Shown: one piece after another, positions 57,097 to 64,000 of the stretch
How the letters are laid out: every line of letters begins with the position of its first letter
Numbering within the stretch: the stretch's first letter is position 1
The notes under the pieces: model-generated
Database searches by the model: none
What the model saw: the letters and a program-made list of their open reading frames with translations, nothing else
What the model was told of the DNA's origin: nothing
Translations under genes and position numbers: made by a program
Source: Duganella aceris
GTDB lineage: Bacteria > Pseudomonadota > Gammaproteobacteria > Burkholderiales > Burkholderiaceae_D
Length of the DNA stretch: 64,000 nucleotides
Assembly: GCF_011090165.1 (NCBI RefSeq)
Contig: NZ_JAADJT010000013.1
Coordinates: forward strand, 173,281 to 237,280
Direction of reading: 5' to 3'

Positions 57097-58115
57097 AAAA
57101 GATAGGCTTCCTCTCCTTCGGCCACTGGACCAATTCCACGCAATCGCGCGCGCGGTCGGCGGCCGACGTGCTGCTGCAATCGATCGACCTGGCAGTCGCC
57201 GCCGAAGAGCTGGGCGCGGACGGCGCCTACTTCCGCGTCCATCATTTCGCGCAGCAGCTGGCATCGCCGTTCCCGCTGCTGGCGGCGGTCGGCGCCAGGA
57301 CCAGCAAGATCGAAATCGGCACCGGCGTGATCGACATGCGCTACGAGAACCCGCTGTACATGGCGGAAGACGCCGGCGCGGCCGACCTGATTTCCGGCGG
57401 CCGGCTACAGTTGGGCATCAGTCGCGGCTCGGGAGAGCAGGTCGAGGAAGGCTGGCGCTACTTCGGCTACGCGCCGCTGGAAGGCGAAACGCACGCCGAC
57501 ATGGCGCGCCGCCACACGGAAGTCTTTTACGAAGTGCTGCGAGGCGAAGGCTTCGCCAAACCGAATCCGAGACCGATGTTCCCCAATCCACCCGGCCAGT
57601 TGCGCGTGGAACCGCATTCGCCGACGCTGCGCGACCGCATCTGGTGGGGCTCCGCCTCGAACGCCACCGCGGTGTGGGCGGCCGAGATGGGCATGAATCT
57701 GCAGACCTCGACCCTGAAGAACGACGAGACGGGCAAGCCGCTGCATGTTCAGCAGGCGGAGCAAATCCGCGCCTACCGCCAGGCATGGAAAGCAGCGGGG
57801 CACACCCGCACGCCGCGCGTCTCGGTCAGCCGCAGCATCTTCGCGCTGGTGAACGACCAGGACCGGATGTATTTCGGACGCGAGTCGAATAGCCAGGACA
57901 CCATCGGCTTCCTGGACGAAAGCATCCGCGCCGTCTTCGGCCGAAGCTACGCCGCCGAGCCCGACGTGCTGATCGCCGAACTGGCCAAGGACGAAGCCAT
58001 CGCCGAAGCCGACACGCTGCTCCTGACCATCCCGAATCAACTGGGCGTGGACTACTGCGCACACACGATCGAAGCGATCCTCAAGTACGTCGCCCCAGGC
58101 CTGGGCTGGCGTTAG
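57093..58115 (+). CDS. LLM class flavin-dependent oxidoreductase
   Basis: 340-residue luciferase-like TIM-barrel monooxygenase that would use reduced FMN and O2. Typical blocks are SIDLAVAAEELGADGAYFRVHHF near 31-53 (quoted in part: AAEELGADGAYF), EIGTGVIDMRYENPL near 77, and GGRLQLGISRGSG near 101. The ATG at 57093 sits in an ATGA overlap with the serine hydrolase; the open frame upstream is antisense-like shadow. It is cytoplasmic, unlike its two exported operon partners, and the substrate is unknown. Confidence 0.93.
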   Translation: MKKIGFLSFGHWTNSTQSRARSAADVLLQSIDLAVAAEELGADGAYFRVHHFAQQLASPFPLLAAVGARTSKIEIGTGVIDMRYENPLYMAEDAGAADLISGGRLQLGISRGSGEQVEEGWRYFGYAPLEGETHADMARRHTEVFYEVLRGEGFAKPNPRPMFPNPPGQLRVEPHSPTLRDRIWWGSASNATAVWAAEMGMNLQTSTLKNDETGKPLHVQQAEQIRAYRQAWKAAGHTRTPRVSVSRSIFALVNDQDRMYFGRESNSQDTIGFLDESIRAVFGRSYAAEPDVLIAELAKDEAIAEADTLLLTIPNQLGVDYCAHTIEAILKYVAPGLGWR

Positions 58116-58247
58116 CACTGAGTAGGTACGAAAAAAGCCTGGCTTGATTTGGCAGCCCTTGCTGCACATCAAAAAGCACCCTCGACGGTCGTGACATCAT
58201 CGGCAACCTGTGCGGTGAAAACCGCTGTCCTTGCGACGGATGCCACG

Positions 58248-60083
58248 ATGGATAAGCTGCTGCCATATTTCGAGCGGGAACTGAGCATGCTGCGGCGCGG
58301 CGGCGCCGAATTCGCCGGCCGCTACCCCAAGCTCGCCGGCAGCCTGCGGTTGCGCGGCGAAGCCAGCGCCGACCCGCACGTCGAACGACTGATACAAGCC
58401 TCCGCCTTCCTCAACGCCCGCATCGCCAAGCTGCTCGACGACGGCTACGCCAACTTCACCGAAGCGCTGCTCGGCATGCTGTACCCGCACTACCTGCGGC
58501 CGATCCCAGCCTGCTCGATCGCCCGCATCGACTACAGCGGCGCCAAGGCCAATGAAGTCAGCACCGTCAGCGTACTGCCGCGCGGCGCCGCGCTGAAATC
58601 GCTCGGCGGCGGCGCCGTCGCCTGCCGCTTCCGCAGCGTCTACGACGCCACCATCGCACCGGTGACGATCAGCACCGCACACTACGAACCCTACATCCAG
58701 ACGCCAGCCACGCTGACGCTGCCGGCGACGGTCTGCGGCGCCATCTGCATCGGCATCGACAGCACCGCCGCCGCACGCAGCCTCGCCACACTGGGCCTGC
58801 GCACGCTGCGCGTCTTCATCGACGGCGAAGCCTCGCTGCGCGCCACGCTGCGCGACGCCCTGTTCATCCACACCGCCTGCGCCTGCGTCGAAGCCGAGGG
58901 CAAATGGCGCATGCTGAAGAGGATCCCCATCACCCCGGTCGGCTTCGCCGACGACGAAGCGCTGCTGCCGGCCGCGCGGTCCGAGCACAGCGCCTACCGC
59001 CTGCTCAGCGAATACTTCGCCTTTCCGGAAAAATTCGACTTCATCGACATCGACCTGGCCGCGCTGCTGGCCGCCAGCCCCGAAGGCTGCACCCGCCTCA
59101 CACTGCGGCTGGCTCTGGCCGACGTCCGCCCGGACGCCCCGATGGCGCGCATCCTGCGCACGCTTGCGCCGGACAACCTGGTGCTGGGCTGCACCCCGAT
59201 CATCAACCTGTTCGCGCAACCGGCCACGCCGATCCGCATCACGCACGAGCGCAGCAGCTATCCGCTGATGGTCGACGAGATGCCCGGCAGCGGCTGCGAA
59301 ATCTACAGCATCGACTCGGTGCAGCTGCTGCGCAAAACCCCACAAGGCAACTCGATCACCGAATTCTTCCCCTACTACTCGCTGCGCCACGGCGAAGCCT
59401 CCAGCCGCAAAGGGCACTACTGGCTGGCGCACCGCGACGACCACAGCGTCACCACCGGCCATGAATTCACGCTGGCGCTGGTCGACCGCGGCCTGTCGGC
59501 GCTGCGGCTGGAGGAGGGCACCGCCTCGGTGCGCGTCACCTGCACCAACCGCAACCTGCCGCATGGACTGCCGTATGGACAACCGGGCGGAGACCTCAGC
59601 ACCGAAAGCGCCGTCGGCAACCTCCCGATCCGCATGCTGCGCCGGCCGACGGTCTCGCACCATCTGACATCGGAAGGCGGCCGGCACTGGGGACTGATCG
59701 CCCACCTCGCGCTGAACCACCGCTCGCTGACGCAAACCGGCCTGCCCGCGCTGACCGCGATGCTGCAGCTGTACACGCAGCCGGACGACCCGGTCGCACA
59801 ACGGCAGATCGACGGCATGACCGCGCTGCGCTGCCTACCCGCCACCGCCTGGATCAAGCAGAAGCGAGGCCGCGCCTACCTGAGCGGCGTCGAAGTGCGC
59901 GTCACGCTGGATGAACAAGCCTACGCCGGCAGCGGCCTGCACGCCTTCGTGCAGATGCTCGACCACCTGTTCGCACTGCACGTGCACCTGAACAGTTTCA
60001 CGCAGCTGGTGGTGATGTCCCACGCCAGCGGAAAGGAGACGCTGCGATGCCCACCCCGCAACGGCGCGCTGACACTGGTTTGA
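58248..60083 (+). CDS. tssF: Type VI secretion baseplate subunit TssF
   Basis: 611 residues, full length. The N-terminus MDKLLPYFERELSMLRRGG and the following FAGRYPKLAGSLRL are diagnostic of TssF/VasA. The C-terminus has the conserved GSGLHAFVQMLDHLFALHV. TssF forms the baseplate wedge with TssG and TssK. I start at 58248 because the family begins there; an open stretch to 58149 precedes it. No tssE lies upstream, where the preceding gene is a flavin monooxygenase. It overlaps tssG by 37 bp. Confidence 0.96.
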   Translation: MDKLLPYFERELSMLRRGGAEFAGRYPKLAGSLRLRGEASADPHVERLIQASAFLNARIAKLLDDGYANFTEALLGMLYPHYLRPIPACSIARIDYSGAKANEVSTVSVLPRGAALKSLGGGAVACRFRSVYDATIAPVTISTAHYEPYIQTPATLTLPATVCGAICIGIDSTAAARSLATLGLRTLRVFIDGEASLRATLRDALFIHTACACVEAEGKWRMLKRIPITPVGFADDEALLPAARSEHSAYRLLSEYFAFPEKFDFIDIDLAALLAASPEGCTRLTLRLALADVRPDAPMARILRTLAPDNLVLGCTPIINLFAQPATPIRITHERSSYPLMVDEMPGSGCEIYSIDSVQLLRKTPQGNSITEFFPYYSLRHGEASSRKGHYWLAHRDDHSVTTGHEFTLALVDRGLSALRLEEGTASVRVTCTNRNLPHGLPYGQPGGDLSTESAVGNLPIRMLRRPTVSHHLTSEGGRHWGLIAHLALNHRSLTQTGLPALTAMLQLYTQPDDPVAQRQIDGMTALRCLPATAWIKQKRGRAYLSGVEVRVTLDEQAYAGSGLHAFVQMLDHLFALHVHLNSFTQLVVMSHASGKETLRCPPRNGALTLV

Positions 60084-61012
60084 TCGCGCAGCTGCTGGCG
60101 GCTCCGCAACGCTTCGAATTCTTCCAGGCGGTGCGACTGATCGGACAGACGCACCCACCGCTGCGGCTGCGCTACCGCAACCGGCTGTCGCTCTCGTTCC
60201 CGCCGAACCAGATAGAGAACGTCAGCGGCGACAGCGACGACATTGTCCGCGTCACGCCCGCCTTTATGGGCATGCTGGGCAGCCACGGCGTACTGCCGCT
60301 GCACTACTCGGACCGCATCAACCGGCACGAGAAGACCAGCAGCGACGGCGGCCCGCGCGCCTTCGTCGACATGCTGTCGCATCGCGCGCTGGGCATGTTC
60401 TACCAGGCCTGGGCCAAGCACCGGCCGGAATGCATGGTCTCGGCGGACGGCGGCGACGAATTCCTCGCGATGCTGACCGCGCTCGCCGGCGCCGGCGCAT
60501 CCGGCGAAATACTCGACCACGAAACGCTGGCGTTCTACGCGATGCAGATCCGAAGCCGCTCCGTCTCCGCACCGCTGGTGGCCGGGATGTACGCGGAATA
60601 CTTCAACGTACCGTTCACGGTCGACCAACTGATCGGCGAATGGCGGCCGCTGCCCGCAGCGGATCAAGCCGTGCTGGGTGTGGCCAACGTCGACCTGGGC
60701 GCCGGAGTGATGCTGGGCGCGCGCATCTACGTCTGCGACACGCGCGTGCGCCTGCGTATCGGCCCGCTGGACAAGAATCGCCACGAAAGCTTCCTGCCGG
60801 GCCGCAGCGCCGCGACGCATCTGGCCGCGCTGCTGGCGCTGCACTGCGGCGCTGGCATGACATATGAGGTGCACCTGATCCAGCGCGCCGAGGACCTGCA
60901 CGGCGCCAGCCTGGAAGCCGACGGCGACGTCCGGCTGGGCGTCAACGTGCACTTGCTGACCAAACCATCGAAGGGCGACCGCGAACAGCTAACGTACTTG
61001 CTGCACACCTGA
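60047..61012 (+). CDS. tssG: Type VI secretion baseplate subunit TssG
   Basis: 321 residues. RFEFFQAVRLIGQ near the N-terminus and the segment PAFMGMLGSHGVLPLHYSDR (residues about 70-89) are family hallmarks. It partners with TssF in the baseplate. The start lies 37 bp inside tssF and is preceded by a GGAGA-type site, so expression is coupled. vgrG follows 11 bp later. Confidence 0.96.
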   Translation: MPTPQRRADTGLIAQLLAAPQRFEFFQAVRLIGQTHPPLRLRYRNRLSLSFPPNQIENVSGDSDDIVRVTPAFMGMLGSHGVLPLHYSDRINRHEKTSSDGGPRAFVDMLSHRALGMFYQAWAKHRPECMVSADGGDEFLAMLTALAGAGASGEILDHETLAFYAMQIRSRSVSAPLVAGMYAEYFNVPFTVDQLIGEWRPLPAADQAVLGVANVDLGAGVMLGARIYVCDTRVRLRIGPLDKNRHESFLPGRSAATHLAALLALHCGAGMTYEVHLIQRAEDLHGASLEADGDVRLGVNVHLLTKPSKGDREQLTYLLHT

Positions 61013-61023
61013 AAGGAGCGACT

Positions 61024-63783
61024 GTGGAGAGCGACAACGAATTCTTCAGCTTCAAAGGACTGGCCAAGGAACTGGTCGCCACCAACCGGCCATTGCGGCT
61101 GCGGCTGGACATGGTGGGCGGCATCAACGACGACATGCTGCTGCCGCAGCGCGTGTTCGGCTCCGAGACCTTGTGCGGCGGCATCGAATACCGCATCCTG
61201 TGCGTCTCGTCGAACCCCTGGCTGCCGCTAAAGCAGATCATCGCCGTCCCGGCCGCGCTGGAATTCGTCACCGATCGCGGCGGCTTGCGCAGCGTCTGCG
61301 GGATCGTCACCGAGGCCAGCTCCGGCGACAGCGACGGCGGCCTGGCCAGCTACCAGCTGGTGCTGCGCGACGCCCTGTCGATACTGGAGAAGCGCACCAA
61401 CACCCGCGTGTTCCGCAACATGGACGAAGTGGAGATCGTCCAGCGCATCCTCAACGAATGGCGCCACAAAAGCCCGATACTCGGCGTCTGCTTCAAGCAC
61501 GAAGTGGATGAAGTGTTCAACGTCCGCGAATATCCCAAGCGCGAATTCACCATGCAGCACAACGAATCGGACGCAGGCTTCATCCGCCGCCTGCTGAAGC
61601 GTCGCGGCATCGGCTGGTACATCCGCGCCGAGGGTGGCGGCGAGGGACCGACGCACACGCTGGTGCTGTTCAATAACGCCGACAGTCTGCGCCAGAACGC
61701 CGCCGGCACCATCCGCTACCACCGCGACAGCGCCACCGAGGAACGCGACACGATCACCTCCTGGAGCGCGGTGCGCAGCCTGCAGCCGGGCGCTGTCACG
61801 CGGCACAGCTGGGACTATCGCATGTCGCAGAGCCGCGACTTCATGATGGCCGACGCCACCAGCGGCGTCGACCAGGGCGTGCACGGCAACGAACTCGCCG
61901 CCAGCCTGGATGATTACCAGATCCTGTCGCCGCACGCCGGCGACGACAACGAAGACCTATGCCGCCTCGGCAAATTGAGCATGCAGCGGCACGACTACGA
62001 ATCGAAATGCTTCCACGGCGAAGGCAGCGTGCGCGACCTGTGCGCCGGCGAATACTTCACGCTGGCCGAGCACCCGGAAGTGGACGAGCATCCGCCCGAG
62101 GAGCGCGAATTCGTCGTCACCGCCTTGCAGGTGACAGCGCAGAACAACCTGCCCAAAGCGCTGGCCGCGCGCGTGGAATGCCTGTTCGCCCGCAGCCGCT
62201 GGATGCAGGGCGCGCGCGAGGCGCAGATGCAGCAGGAGGTCGGCGACAAGGTAGCATCCGGTCCGCTGCGCATGCACATCCAGTTCACGGCGGTGCGGCG
62301 CGGAGTGACCATCGTACCCGCCTACGATTCGCGTACAGACGTGCCGCAAGCGCAGATGCAAAGCGCGATCGTGGTCGGACCGGAAGGCGAGGAAGTGCAT
62401 TGCGACCAGATGGGCAGGGTAAAGATCCGCTTTCCCGGCACGCGTCCGGCCGATCACGAAGAAGCCGCCAACGCCGGCGCATCGGACACCGAGACGGATT
62501 CCGCGTGGGTGCGCGTCGCGTCGAACTGGGCCGGCAATGGCCCCGGCAGCCTACAACAATGCGGCACCATCGGTTTGCCGCGCGTCGGCACCGAAGTGCT
62601 AGTCAACTTCCTCGGCGGTGATGCGGACAAGCCGGTGATTGTGGGGCAGCTCTACAATCAGCAAGCGCAGCCGCCAGCCCTAAGCAATAGCGGTAGTCTG
62701 CCGAGCGATCGTTATCTCTCTGGAATTAAGAGCCGCGAAGTGAGGGGGAGCAGGTCAAACCAGATGCGGTTGGATGATACCAACGGTCAAATCAGTGCTC
62801 AATTATCAAGCGATCATGCTGACACGCAGTTGAACTTAGGTTTTCTCACCGATAGTAGGAAAAATGGAGGAGGAACTCCGCGTGGTGAGGGGGCGGAACT
62901 GGTTACTGCGGAATCTATTTCGGTCCGAGCAGGAAACGGCGTACTACTAACAGCGAAGCTTGATGATTCCCGTGCTCAATTGGCCAGGGCGGACTTGATA
63001 GGTACAGCCGAACTTTTGAACAGCATTGCTAGTCAGCTAGCTTCCCTTGCAAAAACTCACTCGTCAGATGAAGACGTCAGTCCTCAATTATCAAACCTCA
63101 TTTCAAGCGTGCGAAGCTGGAGTACCGGGACGGCACTGGGAATCATTGCTGGCAGTGCGCCTGATGGCATGATTTTGGCAAGTGAAAAAAATGTAGCGAT
63201 CGGAGCGCAGACAAACTTGGATTTGATCTGCTCTAAGGACCTCCAACTTTCCGCTGGCAAGAATATTTTTGTTCGCGCGTTGAAAAGTGTGAGCCTCTTT
63301 GCCCATGGACTTGGGATGAAACTTGTAGCAGCCAGCGGCAATGTGCTTATTCAGGCTCATAACGGAGACATCGATTTGACGGCAACTGGGCGTATCAGGA
63401 TTAGTGCCGGCAAGGGAATTGAATTGATGTCTCCGGAAGTGAAAGCTGCGGCGAAAGGTGCACAAATCAATCTTGGAAATGGTGAGATTACTCAGCAGAG
63501 TAAGGGGCCCCACACAATCAAGTCTTCGAAATTTGCTCATACGACAGGTGGAGGTGGCGAGGTCAATGAAATTAAATTTCCCAGTACGGAAATTGAAACT
63601 GACGAGCGTGTAATCCTATTTCATTCACAGACCGGTGAACCTGTGATTGGTCGCCGTTATCGGTTGAGCATGCCAGATGGCAGCAGCGTAGAAGGAGTTA
63701 CTGATAAACAAGGGAGGACCAGCCTCGCAACAGGCAAAGAGATGGGTGATATCGAGGTCACGATTTTCCCCGAAGACGCTTGA
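61024..63783 (+). CDS. vgrG: VgrG spike protein (TssI) with DUF2345 and transthyretin-like tail
   Basis: 919 residues. gp27-like and gp5-like spike domains (1-545) include NEFFSFKGLAKEL, HNESDAGFIRRLL and GPEGEEVHCDQMGRVKIRFPG. A DUF2345 beta-helix extension follows (about 620-830). A final transthyretin-like module (about 855-919) has ILFHSQTGEPVIGRRYRL, a type used to load effectors. It starts at GTG with AAGGAG upstream. From about 62650 base composition shifts: codons become AT-richer than in the GC-saturated first 1.6 kb. This suggests replacement of the tail together with downstream cargo. Confidence 0.95.
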   Translation: MESDNEFFSFKGLAKELVATNRPLRLRLDMVGGINDDMLLPQRVFGSETLCGGIEYRILCVSSNPWLPLKQIIAVPAALEFVTDRGGLRSVCGIVTEASSGDSDGGLASYQLVLRDALSILEKRTNTRVFRNMDEVEIVQRILNEWRHKSPILGVCFKHEVDEVFNVREYPKREFTMQHNESDAGFIRRLLKRRGIGWYIRAEGGGEGPTHTLVLFNNADSLRQNAAGTIRYHRDSATEERDTITSWSAVRSLQPGAVTRHSWDYRMSQSRDFMMADATSGVDQGVHGNELAASLDDYQILSPHAGDDNEDLCRLGKLSMQRHDYESKCFHGEGSVRDLCAGEYFTLAEHPEVDEHPPEEREFVVTALQVTAQNNLPKALAARVECLFARSRWMQGAREAQMQQEVGDKVASGPLRMHIQFTAVRRGVTIVPAYDSRTDVPQAQMQSAIVVGPEGEEVHCDQMGRVKIRFPGTRPADHEEAANAGASDTETDSAWVRVASNWAGNGPGSLQQCGTIGLPRVGTEVLVNFLGGDADKPVIVGQLYNQQAQPPALSNSGSLPSDRYLSGIKSREVRGSRSNQMRLDDTNGQISAQLSSDHADTQLNLGFLTDSRKNGGGTPRGEGAELVTAESISVRAGNGVLLTAKLDDSRAQLARADLIGTAELLNSIASQLASLAKTHSSDEDVSPQLSNLISSVRSWSTGTALGIIAGSAPDGMILASEKNVAIGAQTNLDLICSKDLQLSAGKNIFVRALKSVSLFAHGLGMKLVAASGNVLIQAHNGDIDLTATGRIRISAGKGIELMSPEVKAAAKGAQINLGNGEITQQSKGPHTIKSSKFAHTTGGGGEVNEIKFPSTEIETDERVILFHSQTGEPVIGRRYRLSMPDGSSVEGVTDKQGRTSLATGKEMGDIEVTIFPEDA

Positions 63784-63800
63784 TAACTGGAGTCAATCTT

Positions 63801-63893
63801 ATGACTACGAATAGTGCCACCGAGCCGACCCGGCCAGTGCCAGCCACAGCAAATGACGATGGCAATCTACATGCGCGTGAGATAGCCCCCTGA
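63801..63893 (+). CDS. 30-residue open frame after vgrG, possibly the interrupted start of an effector/adaptor gene
   Basis: ATG at 63801 with GGAG nine bases upstream, 17 bp after the vgrG stop codon. The frame starts MTTNSATEPTRPVPAT and stops at a TGA (63891-63893). The same frame then remains open through an ATG at 63948 to the window end. This can be a genuine small gene, or the N-terminus of a VgrG-linked effector or adaptor gene with a nonsense mutation. No domain is recognised. Confidence 0.4.
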   Translation: MTTNSATEPTRPVPATANDDGNLHAREIAP

Positions 63894-63947
63894 TTCACCG
63901 TACACGGCCTATGCGCTATTCTTACGGATAGGAATAGGACTGTGCAT

Positions 63948-64000
63948 ATGACTAGGAACAAGCAAACAATCGAGGTTGTAACGGTAAGCGAAGAGCGCCG
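63948..64000 (+). CDS. Start of a gene running off the window (partial, unknown)
   Basis: The open frame begins MTRNKQTIEVVTVSEERR and continues past the window end. Only a weak purine stretch (AGGA, 63931-63934 region) precedes the ATG. It is in the same frame as the short open frame at 63801, separated from it by one TGA. The product cannot be identified from about 17 residues; the place after vgrG suggests a T6SS effector, adaptor or immunity gene. Confidence 0.4.
   Translation, partial: MTRNKQTIEVVTVSEER

Noticed and set aside
63891..63893. Selenocysteine reading of the TGA after vgrG
   Set aside because: No SECIS-like hairpin is obvious directly downstream, and the peptide context does not resemble a known selenoprotein; nonsense mutation or separate genes are simpler.
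63758..63961. 67-codon leftward open frame at the right end
   Set aside because: It overlaps the vgrG stop and the rightward frames, has no ribosome-binding site and shows no recognisable similarity.

Overview
The window looks like a chromosomal segment of a GC-rich betaproteobacterium, most likely in the Oxalobacteraceae (Massilia/Duganella/Janthinobacterium group). This rests on protein character, on the core run tRNA-Tyr/Gly/Thr - tuf - tRNA-Trp - secE - nusG - rplKAJL - rpoBC, and on strongly GC3-biased codons. The family placement is an inference from remembered homologues; no search was run.

Layout. (1) 1-5160: an AsnC/Lrp regulator cut by the window edge, 4-hydroxyphenylpyruvate dioxygenase and a fused indolepyruvate ferredoxin oxidoreductase form an aromatic amino acid catabolism block. 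(2) 5259-11033: a divergent MFS transporter/LysR pair, then two exported hydrolases (a proline-repeat S41 lipoprotein and an M14 carboxypeptidase). (3) 11066-15906: a leftward SDR-folB-ttcA-hypothetical run, and rightward MidA-like methyltransferase and membrane J-domain genes. (4) 16033-20949: a cyclic-di-GMP pair, an HD-GYP response regulator converging on a MASE1/CHASE/PAS/GGDEF/EAL protein across a perfect 85-bp palindrome. (5) 21113-35263: the translation/transcription super-operon with promoters, a second palindrome, the L10 leader, an rplL-rpoB attenuator-like hairpin and a terminator. (6) 35366-41120: a winged-helix/degenerate nucleotidyltransferase protein abutting a 7TM histidine kinase, a hotdog thioesterase, a DUF885 protein and an HPP-CBS membrane protein. 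(7) 41179-43863: a DecR/CyuR-like Lrp regulator divergent from a three-part fusion (cysteine desulfurase, degenerate persulfide-dioxygenase-like domain, rhodanese). (8) 44016-53560: a 2922-residue cyclic beta-1,2-glucan synthase and a TMEM165/GDT1 manganese exporter under a yybP-ykoY riboswitch. (9) 53657-58115: a translationally coupled M1 peptidase - serine hydrolase - flavin monooxygenase operon. (10) 58248-64000: type VI secretion genes tssF-tssG-vgrG, ending in an AT-richer VgrG tail and a possible effector or adaptor frame broken by an in-frame TGA.

The observations I rate highest are the cysteine desulfurase/pseudo-MBL/rhodanese fusion with its probable cysteine-sensing regulator, the VgrG composition break with the interrupted downstream frame, the riboswitch with two mutually exclusive downstream hairpins, and the two palindromes that share termini. 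Most of the rest is ordinary housekeeping or well-known accessory content.
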